Shown piece by piece: positions 28,644 through 37,592 of a DNA stretch of 64,000 nucleotides. The position numbers and the translations under genes were made by a program. The notes beneath the pieces are model-generated. The model saw only the letters and a program-made list of their open reading frames with translations. It searched no databases and was not told the DNA's origin. Numbering within the stretch: position 1 is the first letter of the stretch; every line of letters starts with the position of its first letter. Source of the stretch: Methanobrevibacter woesei (lineage in GTDB: Archaea > Methanobacteriota > Methanobacteria > Methanobacteriales > Methanobacteriaceae); assembly GCF_003111605.1 (NCBI RefSeq), contig NZ_MZGU01000004.1, positions 434,001 to 498,000 on the forward strand. The letters are read 5' to 3'.

Positions 28644-30948
28644 ATTGCAGAAAGGATTCCAATAAAATAAGGATTGCGACAAAGGAAAGCTTAAAGCTCT
28701 CCTTTTTCTTCTTGTATTGCAGAAAGGATTCCAATAAAATAAGGATTGCGACTTTCCTATGATAAATCTGTTGAAATTTTGGTTTTCAAATTGCAGAAAG
28801 GATTCCAATAAAATAAGGATTGCGACTTTTCCATTATCCATGCACCATTCCCTTCTTCTATTATTGCAGAAAGGATTCCAATAAAATAAGGATTGCGACT
28901 CATCATATCCATCACTGTTTTTTAACCACATATCTAATTGCAGAAAGGATTCCAATAAAATAAGGATTGCGACTCCTCGGTCATTGCTTCATATTGGATT
29001 TTACTAATTATTGCAGAAAGGATTCCAATAAAATAAGGATTGCGACATATTTATATATCCTAATTCTTCATCCTTATTATTATTGCAGAAAGGATTCCAA
29101 TAAAATAAGGATTGCGACATCTGAATGGGTTATTTACGTTAAGGACGATTGTATATTGCAGAAAGGATTCCAATAAAATAAGGATTGCGACTTCTTTAAG
29201 TATTTTTAAAACTATCATATTTATCACATTGCAGAAAGGATTCCAATAAAATAAGGATTGCGACGTCATACAATAAAGTCTTACACAAATTTTTTATTAT
29301 TATTGCAGAAAGGATTCCAATAAAATAAGGATTGCGACCTTCTATATTCATCAAGAATTTTTTCTACTGTTTTATTGCAGAAAGGATTCCAATAAAATAA
29401 GGATTGCGACGAAGTCAAGACAATGCCCCATTTCATGATATAATGTATTGCAGAAAGGATTCCAATAAAATAAGGATTGCGACAATACAAGCTAGAAATT
29501 TGGATTATCAAATTTGAGCATTGCAGAAAGGATTCCAATAAAATAAGGATTGCGACTTAGAATGCCTCCATTTTTGCAATTACTTCTTCAAGTATTGCAG
29601 AAAGGATTCCAATAAAATAAGGATTGCGACTTGTCTATACTGCTTTTAATCTCTTCTACTGTCATATTGCAGAAAGGATTCCAATAAAATAAGGATTGCG
29701 ACGTTGTCTTATATTCATTTAAACCACCTTTTACACTAATTGCAGAAAGGATTCCAATAAAATAAGGATTGCGACTCACATGAACCACCTCCAATAGATT
29801 AATTAGTAGTATTGCAGAAAGGATTCCAATAAAATAAGGATTGCGACTTGTAACTCCTGAGTCAATCATATACCAACTCATTCATTGCAGAAAGGATTCC
29901 AATAAAATAAGGATTGCGACGGAGTCGACAGATCCGTATTTTTCATAAAATATATTAATTGCAGAAAGGATTCCAATAAAATAAGGATTGCGACTCTTTG
30001 TCGACAATAGGTTTTTGTACAGAGCATTTTATTGCAGAAAGGATTCCAATAAAATAAGGATTGCGACTCAAAAAGGTTATTTAAACCCCTAATATCCCTT
30101 TTATTGCAGAAAGGATTCCAATAAAATAAGGATTGCGACATTAATTGTTTTGTTACTAATTCATTAAAATTTAATTATTGCAGAAAGGATTCCAATAAAA
30201 TAAGGATTGCGACTAAAACATTAAATAAAGTTTTAATATCTTTATCTATATTGCAGAAAGGATTCCAATAAAATAAGGATTGCGACTAAAACATTAAATA
30301 AAGTTTTAATATCTTTATCTATATTGCAGAAAGGATTCCAATAAAATAAGGATTGCGACATTTGTATTTTTATTGCTTTTTGCCATTTTTTATCTATATT
30401 GCAGAAAGGATTCCAATAAAATAAGGATTGCGACTAATTTTTCCTAACTCACAATAATTATATTGTTTATTATTGCAGAAAGGATTCCAATAAAATAAGG
30501 ATTGCGACATGTAGTATTTTATTGGGTCGTGTTTTAATAATTCTTATTGCAGAAAGGATTCCAATAAAATAAGGATTGCGACTCATCGATGATTTGTTGG
30601 TAGTGAAAGCATATGTTTAATTGCAGAAAGGATTCCAATAAAATAAGGATTGCGACTCTTCTCTGATGAATTTCTTAATGTTTTCATACATATTGCAGAA
30701 AGGATTCCAATAAAATAAGGATTGCGACTCTTCTTTTATAGTGTCTAGTATTTTATAATCTTTTAATTGCAGAAAGGATTCCAATAAAATAAGGATTGCG
30801 ACAAGAAGCCTTTTACTTTTATCAAACATTGGGTTTGATTGCAGAAAGGATTCCAATAAAATAAGGATTGCGACATCTTTAACTTTAACTTTATAGAATT
30901 CTTTTAACAGTATTGCAGAAAAGATTCCACTAAATAATTTAAGATCTA
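28644..30948 (+). CRISPR. CRISPR array, 31 intact repeats, one decayed repeat, 31 spacers
   Basis: The 37-bp repeat begins ATTGCAGAAAGG and ends AAGGATTGCGAC; the last eight bases ATTGCGAC would be the crRNA 5' handle, fixing transcription on the plus strand away from cas1. The 31 intact repeats look identical by eye; spacers are 35-38 bp. The terminal repeat at 30912-30948 matches only over about its first 24 positions. Spacers 22 (30214-30249) and 23 (30287-30322) are the same, so 30 are distinct. The repeat shows little dyad symmetry, in line with Cas6b-type processing. Confidence 0.98.
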
Positions 30949-31050
30949 GTTTGGAACCATTAAGTAGCTATTTTTATATATTGCAAAAATAATTTCTAAA
31001 TAAGGCTAATTTTCAAATTTATTTTTAAACACACTTAATTAAAACAAAAT
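30949..31050. other. Post-array AT-rich spacer
   Basis: No gene seen. AGCTATTTTT at 30966-30975 lies just after the decayed repeat and may terminate pre-crRNA transcription. The remainder leads into the cysK promoter. Confidence 0.4.
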
Positions 31051-31059
31051 TTTATATAA
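31051..31059 (+). promoter_or_regulatory. TATA-like box of the cysK operon
   Basis: TTTATATAA. Initiation about 25 nt downstream would place the transcript start at roughly 31080, directly before the first hairpin element at 31083, giving a leader of about 180 nt. Confidence 0.5.
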
Positions 31060-31082
31060 TACAAAAAACATATTATTTTATG

Positions 31083-31224
31083 TTGATTTACATTAAGCAG
31101 ACATTCTTTTTTTATGGTGGAGATGTGATGTCTGTGTAAATCAATTTGTTATTTCTATTTTGATTTACAGTGGGTAAAAACTTTTTTTTATGGTGGTGAT
31201 GGTATTTTTGCCCTTTGTAAATCA
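31083..31224 (+). ncRNA. Tandem structured leader elements upstream of cysK
   Basis: Element 1: outer stem TTGATTTACA (31083-31092) with TGTAAATCAA (31135-31144), inner stem CAGACAT (31098-31104) with ATGTCTG (31128-31134), loop 31105-31127. Element 2: outer stem TGATTTACA (31161-31169) with TGTAAATCA (31216-31224), inner stem GGGTAAAAA (31172-31180) with TTTTTGCCC (31205-31213, one G-U), loop 31181-31204. Outer stems are the same, inner stems differ completely yet pair, and both loops contain a T7-8 run then ATGGTGG and GATG. This is compensatory evidence for RNA structure. It ends 36 nt before the cysK ATG. Ligand and class unknown. Confidence 0.6.
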
Positions 31225-31260
31225 CTTCTGACTTATTTTATTTATTTAGAGTTGATTTTT

Positions 31261-32211
31261 ATGCCCAAAATTCCTGAACTTAAAAGGGGAATTCTTAATA
31301 ATGCCTGTGAAGCTATTGGAAATACTCCCTTAATCAAACTAAACAGTTTAAACAATTCTGATGCTGAAGTTATTGTGAAAATGGAATCTTTCAACCCAAC
31401 TGGAAGTATTAAGGATCGTGTTGGTGTTTATTTAATTGAAGATGCTGAAAATAAGAACTTATTAAACAGTGATTCTGTTATTATTGAACCAACTAGTGGA
31501 AATACTGGAATAGCTTTAGGTTTTGCTGCTGCATCAAAGGGTTATAGGTTAATCTTAACAATGCCTGAAAACATGTCTAAGGAAAGACAAAAACTATTGG
31601 CTATTTTTGGTGCTGAGCTTGTCCTCACACCTGCAGAAGAAGGAATGGAAGGTGCAATAGCTAAAGCTGAGGAATTGGAAAGGGAAATTCCAAATGGAAT
31701 TATCTTGCATCAGTTTGACAATCCTGCAAACTCTAAAATCCATGAGATGACAACTGCTCGTGAGATTTTAAGGGACTGTGAAGGGGAAGTTGATATTGTT
31801 GTTGCAGCTGTTGGAACTGGTGGAACCTTAAATGGTATTGCAAAAGTTCTAAAGGAATATGATTCTAATATTAAAATAGTGGCTGTTGAACCTTTTACCT
31901 GTCAGACATTAGGCAAAGGTGAAAAGGGACCTCATAAAATCCAGGGCATTGGTGCAGGCTTTATTCCATCAATACTGGATGTTGATTTGATTGATGAGGT
32001 AATTCCTGTAAAAGATGAGGATGCAGGCAGGACTTTAGTCAACCTTGCTAAAAAAGAAGGAATTTTTGCAGGTATTTCATCTGGTGCATCTACTTGGGCT
32101 GCATTGCAACTAGCTGGAAGAGAAGAGAATAAAGGAAAAAGAATAATTGCAATCCTACCTGATAATGGGGAGCGCTATTTATCTGAAGAGTGGATTTTTG
32201 ATATGATTTAA
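31261..32211 (+). CDS. cysK: Cysteine synthase (O-acetylserine sulfhydrylase)
   Basis: PLP enzyme making cysteine from O-acetylserine and sulfide. 316 residues from ATG 31261 (TTG 31252 is an alternative). PLP lysine in NPTGSIKDRVG, substrate loop PTSGNTGIALGF, phosphate loop VGTGGTLNGIA and GISSGAS near the C-terminus. First gene of cysK-cysE-cysS, coupling cysteine synthesis to tRNA-Cys charging. Many methanogens instead make Cys-tRNA by SepRS/SepCysS; this organism has the bacterial-type route. The two leader hairpins upstream are candidates for its regulation. Confidence 0.96.
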   Translation: MPKIPELKRGILNNACEAIGNTPLIKLNSLNNSDAEVIVKMESFNPTGSIKDRVGVYLIEDAENKNLLNSDSVIIEPTSGNTGIALGFAAASKGYRLILTMPENMSKERQKLLAIFGAELVLTPAEEGMEGAIAKAEELEREIPNGIILHQFDNPANSKIHEMTTAREILRDCEGEVDIVVAAVGTGGTLNGIAKVLKEYDSNIKIVAVEPFTCQTLGKGEKGPHKIQGIGAGFIPSILDVDLIDEVIPVKDEDAGRTLVNLAKKEGIFAGISSGASTWAALQLAGREENKGKRIIAILPDNGERYLSEEWIFDMI

Positions 32212-32227
32212 GTTGGAGGATTAAACA

Positions 32228-32926
32228 GTGTTTGATAATCTTAAAGAGGATATTGAATCTATAAAGATGAGGGATCCTGCTGCAAGGTCTACTTTGGAGA
32301 TATTTCTTACCTATCCTGGATTTTATGCGATTTTATTTCATAGAAGTAATCATTATTTCTGGAAGCATGGGTTTAAACTTCTTGCAAGAGTAGGTTCTAA
32401 TTTATCTAGGTTTATTACAGGAATTGAAATTCATCCTGGTGCTCAGATTGGCAGAAGAGTATTTATTGATCATGGTATGGGTGTTGTAATTGGGGAGACA
32501 GCTGAAATTGCAGATGATGTTTTAATTTATCAGGGTGTTGTTTTAGGTGGTACATCTACAAATAAGGGTAAGAGACATCCAACTGTTGAGAAAGGTGCTA
32601 TTATTGGTGCTGGTGCTAAAGTAATGGGGAATATTGTTATTGGGGAGTATTCCAAAATTGGTACTGGTGCTGTTGTGCTTAAGGATGTTCCTCCTGAGTC
32701 TACCTGTGTTGGTGTTCCTGGAAGAATTGTTAAAAGCAAAAGGCCTCATGAAGTTGACCTTGATCACAATAAGCTTCCTGACCCTGTTGCAGAAGTTATT
32801 GAATCTATTTTGGAACATCAAAGAATGATTGATAAGGAAATTGAACTGTTGTATGATAAAAATAAGATTTGTTTAACTGATAATGAAGATAAAACTTGCC
32901 CTTATGAGGAAGTCTTTAAAAAATAA
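32228..32926 (+). CDS. cysE: Serine O-acetyltransferase
   Basis: Makes O-acetylserine, the CysK substrate. 232 residues, GTG start behind TTGGAGGA. N-terminal helices ([20 protein letters not shown]) precede left-handed beta-helix hexapeptide repeats: [59 protein letters not shown]. The extended C-terminus with two cysteines ([12 protein letters not shown]) is not the usual short CysK-binding tail ending in Ile. 16 nt after cysK and 22 nt before cysS, in one operon. Confidence 0.95.
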   Translation: MFDNLKEDIESIKMRDPAARSTLEIFLTYPGFYAILFHRSNHYFWKHGFKLLARVGSNLSRFITGIEIHPGAQIGRRVFIDHGMGVVIGETAEIADDVLIYQGVVLGGTSTNKGKRHPTVEKGAIIGAGAKVMGNIVIGEYSKIGTGAVVLKDVPPESTCVGVPGRIVKSKRPHEVDLDHNKLPDPVAEVIESILEHQRMIDKEIELLYDKNKICLTDNEDKTCPYEEVFKK

Positions 32927-32948
32927 AATTATATTGGGGTTATTTTAG

Positions 32949-34313
32949 ATGGATATTTACTCTACCTTGTCACATGAAAAAGAGAATCTGGTTCCTATAA
33001 ATGAAAATAGGATTAATATGTTTGTTTGTGGTCCTACTGTTTATGATGATGCTCATATTGGTCATGGAAGGACTTATGTAGCTTTTGATACTATCAAACG
33101 TTTTCTTGAGTACTTGGGATATTCTGTTTTTTATATTCAAAATATTACTGATGTTGATGATAAGATTATCAACCGTTCAAAAGAAACTGGAATCCCTACA
33201 ACTGATATAGCTAAGAAATATGAAAAACGTTACATTGAGGATATGAATGCTTTAAATGTAAATAATGTTAATTTATTTGCAAGGGCTACTGACCATATGG
33301 TTGAAATAATTGACCAAATTGAAAGATTAATAGAGAAAGGTTATGCTTATGAAACTGAAGATGGGGTCTACTTTGAAATAGCTAAATTCAAGGACTTTGG
33401 AAAGCTCTCACATATCAATGTTGATGAACTCCAGTCTCACAGGGAACTTGCAAAATCAACCAAGAAAAACAAGAATGATTTTGTTTTATGGAAAAAAAGA
33501 GATGATCCATCAGAACCTCGCTGGAACTCACCTTGGGGTATGGGAAGGCCAGGTTGGCATATTGAAGATACAGCTATTACAGAGTACTACTTTGGAAGCC
33601 AATATGATATTCATGGAGGTGGAATTGACTTGATTTTTCCTCATCATGAAGCAGAAATCACCCAGATGGAGGCAGTAAGTGGAAAATCACCAATGGTCAG
33701 GTACTGGCTTCATACTGGATTTTTAATGGTTTCTGGTGAAAAGATGTCAAAATCCCTTAAGAATTTCATAACAATCAGAGACCTCTTAAATGACTTTGAT
33801 GGGGATGTAATCAGGTTTTTCATCTTAAACAAACATTATAGAAGTAAAATTGACTTTTCAGATAAGGTATTAATGGATGCAGGAAAAGGGCTTGAGAGGA
33901 TTAAAAAGTATTGTGAGTTAGTCTCTGGTCAACTGGTAGATAAAAATAGTAATGCCAGTGCTGATTATGAACTGGTTTTAAATATTAAAAAAGAGTTTAT
34001 TGACTGCATGAGTGATGATTTTAACACTCCTAAAGCTATTGCATCAGTATTTAAATTAATCAATGAAAGTAAAAAAGATATTCTTGATGAAAAACTTAAT
34101 GAAAGTGAATTAGTAGCTATTCGAGAATTTTTAGATGATGTCAGCTATATTTTAGGAATTGATTTCCACCTAAAACAGGATTCTTCAAAAGATAAGGAGT
34201 TATTTGACCTTATTGCAGATATAAGAACTGAATTAAGGGCAAACAAACAGTATGAACTTTCAGATAAAATAAGGGATAAGTTAGTTGATTTGGGCTATGA
34301 AATCAGCGATTAA
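32949..34313 (+). CDS. cysS: Cysteinyl-tRNA synthetase
   Basis: Class I synthetase. 454 residues. FVCGPTVYDDAHIGHGRTY contains a zinc cysteine and the HIGH motif; GGIDLIFPHHEAEITQ supplies zinc ligands; KMSKSLKN is the KMSKS loop; the C-terminal helical domain ends RDKLVDLGYEISD. Last gene of the cysteine operon. A long inverted repeat follows, shared with the convergent ppk. Confidence 0.97.
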   Translation: MDIYSTLSHEKENLVPINENRINMFVCGPTVYDDAHIGHGRTYVAFDTIKRFLEYLGYSVFYIQNITDVDDKIINRSKETGIPTTDIAKKYEKRYIEDMNALNVNNVNLFARATDHMVEIIDQIERLIEKGYAYETEDGVYFEIAKFKDFGKLSHINVDELQSHRELAKSTKKNKNDFVLWKKRDDPSEPRWNSPWGMGRPGWHIEDTAITEYYFGSQYDIHGGGIDLIFPHHEAEITQMEAVSGKSPMVRYWLHTGFLMVSGEKMSKSLKNFITIRDLLNDFDGDVIRFFILNKHYRSKIDFSDKVLMDAGKGLERIKKYCELVSGQLVDKNSNASADYELVLNIKKEFIDCMSDDFNTPKAIASVFKLINESKKDILDEKLNESELVAIREFLDDVSYILGIDFHLKQDSSKDKELFDLIADIRTELRANKQYELSDKIRDKLVDLGYEISD

Positions 34314-34320
34314 AAAAATA

Positions 34321-34368
34321 AAAGAATCATTTAAATAAGTTTTTAATCTTTTCAATAAATGATTCTTT
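34321..34368. terminator. Inverted repeat between cysS and ppk
   Basis: AAAGAATCATTTA (34321-34333) and its exact complement TAAATGATTCTTT (34356-34368), then TTTT. It spans the ppk stop and the last ppk codons, and can terminate cysS and possibly ppk. Confidence 0.5.
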
Positions 34369-36450
34369 TTTAGCTTCAGGAACTTTTTCATAGAACTGGT
34401 TGGTCAGGAAAATATCCTGTGAGCTAATTGGCTCTCCAGTGTAGGCTATTTTGTTATAATCTCCATTGGAGTCAATTTCTCTTGCTTTTACATTATCACT
34501 TAACATTAATTCAACCATCTTAATAATTCTCTTTTTAAGCTTATCATCTTCTATTGGAAAACCAATTTCAACTCTTTTTTCTGTATTACGTGTCATTAAA
34601 TCTGCACTTGAAAGATAGATTGCACGGTTGTCATCTTCACCAAAGCAGTAGATTCTGGAGTGTTCTAAGAATCTTCCAACAATACTGATAACCCTGATAT
34701 TTTCAGTTACATCTGGAATTCCTGGAAGAATACAGCAAATTCCCCTAATAATAAGATTGACTTTAACACCAGCTTTTGATGCTTTTTTAAGAAGATCAAT
34801 TAGTTCCCTATCAGTAAGTGAGTTCATCTTCATTATGATACATGCATTTTCTCCATTTTTTGCTTTTTCTATCTCTTCATGTATTTTGCTGATGATACTT
34901 GATTTAAATGAGGTTGGAGAAACAATAAGTTTTTCATAATGGCCATCAAGATTGTCCAGTGACATGTTCTGGAAAAATTTAACTGCATCTTCACCAATAT
35001 CCTGTCTAGAGGTAATGTAGCTTAAATCAGTGTAGATTTTAGAGGTTTTCTCATTGTAGTTACCAGTTCCAAGCTGGGTGATGTATTCAAATTTCTTTCC
35101 TTTCTTACGGGTAATGAGACAGATTTTAGAGTGAACCTTGTAGTCTTCAAATCCATAGATTACATTACATCCTGCTTCTTCAAGTAATTCTGCATAATGG
35201 ATATTGTGCTGTTCATCAAATCTTGCCCGTAACTCAATTAATGCAGTAACTTCAATTCCATTATCAACAGCTTCTAATAGATATTGTGCTATTTTTGAAC
35301 CTTTAGCTAGTCTATAAATTGTGATTTTAATTGATACAACATTGGGATCTTTTGCTGCTTCTTTAAGTAATTTTAAAAAGTTGTCCATAGATTCAAATGG
35401 ATATGAAAAGAGATAATCTTTATTTTCAACTTGAGTTATTATACTTTTATTTAAATCAAGCCCCTGTGGGACTAATGGGTCAAATGGTTTATAGGATAAT
35501 TTATCAAAGAGTGTTTTTCTATTGTCTTCAATATAATCAACTAAATCATAAACATAGCTCATGTCAAGAGGAGATTGGGAGATCTGTACCTGGTTATCCT
35601 TTATATGTAAATTTTTAACTAGAAATGAAGTTAAATCTTTGTTCTGGTTTTTATAAAATTCTAATCTTATTGGAGCCAGTCTTAATCTTTTTTTAAGAAC
35701 CTGTTTTACAAGGTCTCTGTAGTTTTCTTCTGCATCAATCTGTTCATGGACAAAGTTAACATCTGCATTACGTGTAACGCACATCACTGTTTTATAGATG
35801 ATGTTGAAGTGTTTAAAAATCTTTTCAACATATTCTAGGATAACATTTTCCATTAGAATAAATCTGATATCTTCTCCAGGTAAAATTATCATTTTTTCCA
35901 GGCTTGGAGGAAATTTAATAAATCCAAAGTTTAATTTTTTATCACCTTTTCCATTAGTGGCTACAACAACAATGTTCAATGCATTATTTTTAAAATTTGG
36001 AAATGGGTGCTGGAAATCAATAAGCTGTGGAGATAAAATAGGGAAAATTCTGTCTCTAAAGTATTCTTCAACATATTTCTTTTCATCAGAGGTTAATTCA
36101 TTAAAGGTGAGCTCTTTTATTCCATATTTTTCTAATTTTTCACAAACATTGCTGTAAACATTATCTTTAAGTTTATAAAGATCTGTCATCTGCTCAAAAA
36201 TTGCATCTAGCTGCTCCTGTGCATTTAAACCGGATTTATTATCAATATATTTTACATTAACATTTGAAATATCGTGAAGGGTACCGCAGCGAACCATACA
36301 GAATTCATCAAGATTGCTGTCGAAAATTGATATGAATTTTAAACGTTCTAATAAAGGAACAGTTTTATCTTCTGCTTCCATCAGTACTCTTTTGTTGAAT
36401 TTTAACCAGGATAACTCTCTGTTTTGGGTAAAGCTATAATCTCTTGTCAT
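34327..36450 (-). CDS. ppk: Polyphosphate kinase 1
   Basis: Reversibly polymerises ATP gamma-phosphate into polyphosphate. 707 residues, full length. N-terminal NRELSWLKFNKRVLMEA, then the phospholipase D-like catalytic halves: YKVHSKICLITRK with the phospho-accepting His, and VGRFLEHSRIYCFG with the second His, followed by LSSADLMTRNTEKRVE. Starts 2 nt after the ppx stop, so synthesis and hydrolysis of polyphosphate are cotranscribed. Confidence 0.97.
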   Translation of the reverse strand: MTRDYSFTQNRELSWLKFNKRVLMEAEDKTVPLLERLKFISIFDSNLDEFCMVRCGTLHDISNVNVKYIDNKSGLNAQEQLDAIFEQMTDLYKLKDNVYSNVCEKLEKYGIKELTFNELTSDEKKYVEEYFRDRIFPILSPQLIDFQHPFPNFKNNALNIVVVATNGKGDKKLNFGFIKFPPSLEKMIILPGEDIRFILMENVILEYVEKIFKHFNIIYKTVMCVTRNADVNFVHEQIDAEENYRDLVKQVLKKRLRLAPIRLEFYKNQNKDLTSFLVKNLHIKDNQVQISQSPLDMSYVYDLVDYIEDNRKTLFDKLSYKPFDPLVPQGLDLNKSIITQVENKDYLFSYPFESMDNFLKLLKEAAKDPNVVSIKITIYRLAKGSKIAQYLLEAVDNGIEVTALIELRARFDEQHNIHYAELLEEAGCNVIYGFEDYKVHSKICLITRKKGKKFEYITQLGTGNYNEKTSKIYTDLSYITSRQDIGEDAVKFFQNMSLDNLDGHYEKLIVSPTSFKSSIISKIHEEIEKAKNGENACIIMKMNSLTDRELIDLLKKASKAGVKVNLIIRGICCILPGIPDVTENIRVISIVGRFLEHSRIYCFGEDDNRAIYLSSADLMTRNTEKRVEIGFPIEDDKLKKRIIKMVELMLSDNVKAREIDSNGDYNKIAYTGEPISSQDIFLTNQFYEKVPEAKKESFIEKIKNLFK

Positions 36451-36452
36451 TT

Positions 36453-37346
36453 TTACATACCTAATTTTGCATTTAAATAGCCTTCTCTAACACCATACTT
36501 ACTGACCTGTATCTCTTCAATATTGAAGAACTTACAAATCTGCTGGATAATGATTAAACCAGGAATTAATGTGTGAATTCTTGCTGGTTTACTAGCTATT
36601 AATTTATCATAAGTCTGTTTATCATTATTGCAAAGTTCTCTTCTTAAAATACTCAAGGTTTTTGGGTTAATTATTCTTTCGCCACGTTCTACAAACTTTA
36701 AGTCTTTCATAAGTTTGAGAACAGCCCTTACTGATCCTCCAACACCACACATATACTTAATGTATTGTGGTTTGATTTTAGCTTTTTCAAGTTCAAACTG
36801 GATTCTCTGTTCAATAATTAGGCATTCTTCAGTATTTGGAACAAGTGAGCTGACATAAGAATTGTATAAAGTTAATGAACCTAAAGGGAGGCTGTAAGAT
36901 TCTTTAATTTTCTTGTCTTGGTAGATTACAATTTCTGTACTGCCTCCTCCAACATCAATTAAAACTCCATTGTTTTTGTTCATAATTGATACTGAACCTA
37001 AAAAGCTGTATTTTGCCTCATCATCTTCAGATAGTACATCAACAGGAATTTCAAGTTCATCATAGATTTTATTTACAACTTCTTCAGAATTTTTAACATT
37101 TCTTATGGAAGCGGTTGCAAAGAAATTAAAGTTTTCAACATTTAAATAGGTTAAATCTTCTTTGATATCTTCGACAACATTCATTAACCTTTCCTGACCA
37201 GTTTTATTTAGTTTTCTTTTTGTAATGTAACTGGCCAAACCCAATGCATACTTTTTAGAAAAAAGGAACTTTGCATTGCTGTCATTCATTTCATATACGT
37301 TTAATCTGACAGTATTTGAACCAATATCTACAATTCCGTATAACAT
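36453..37346 (-). CDS. ppx: Exopolyphosphatase (Ppx/GppA family)
   Basis: 297 residues from ATG 37346 (AGGT upstream); a longer frame to 37424 would start inside a tandem DNA repeat and adds a non-conserved extension. ASKHA-fold motifs GIVDIGSNTVRLNVYEM and VLIDVGGGSTEIVIY bind phosphate; the catalytic Glu lies near ASIRNVKNSEEVV. Only the two N-terminal domains are present, without the HD-like C-terminal part of E. coli Ppx. Operon with ppk. Confidence 0.93.
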   Translation of the reverse strand: MLYGIVDIGSNTVRLNVYEMNDSNAKFLFSKKYALGLASYITKRKLNKTGQERLMNVVEDIKEDLTYLNVENFNFFATASIRNVKNSEEVVNKIYDELEIPVDVLSEDDEAKYSFLGSVSIMNKNNGVLIDVGGGSTEIVIYQDKKIKESYSLPLGSLTLYNSYVSSLVPNTEECLIIEQRIQFELEKAKIKPQYIKYMCGVGGSVRAVLKLMKDLKFVERGERIINPKTLSILRRELCNNDKQTYDKLIASKPARIHTLIPGLIIIQQICKFFNIEEIQVSKYGVREGYLNAKLGM

Positions 37347-37368
37347 TTTTTCATACCTGCGCAAATTA

Positions 37369-37412
37369 TTATGAAGTATAATATTATATTTTATGAAGTA
37401 TAATATTATATT
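37369..37412. repeat. 22-bp exact tandem duplication at the ppx promoter
   Basis: The unit beginning TTATGAAGTATAATATTATA occurs twice back to back, 37369-37390 and 37391-37412, just upstream of the ppx start (minus strand). Each contains the palindromic TATAATATTATA, which could be a TATA element or operator half. A phosphate-responsive site is possible but not shown. Confidence 0.65.
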
Positions 37413-37592
37413 TTCATTATCCATATTTAAACTTTGGTCTTTTTAGGAACTTTATTTCACATTTTGCAGTATAAAGTTCTAATAAAGTTGAGTATTAATT
37501 TTGAATTTTGTTAATTTTTAGTGTTTATTAAGAAAAAATAGGATGATAAATAAATTTATTAATTGAGGCTAAGAAATATTTCAATGATTATC

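Noticed and set aside
30214-30397. Spacers 22-24 as a single longer repeat family
   Set aside because: Only 22 and 23 are identical; spacer 24 shares just nine terminal bases, too short to claim common origin.
28551-30856. Minus-strand open frames across the CRISPR array with a recurring SQSLFYWNPFCN sequence
   Set aside because: They are translations of the repeat complement, which has no stop in some frames; the periodic peptide is a repeat artefact, not a gene.
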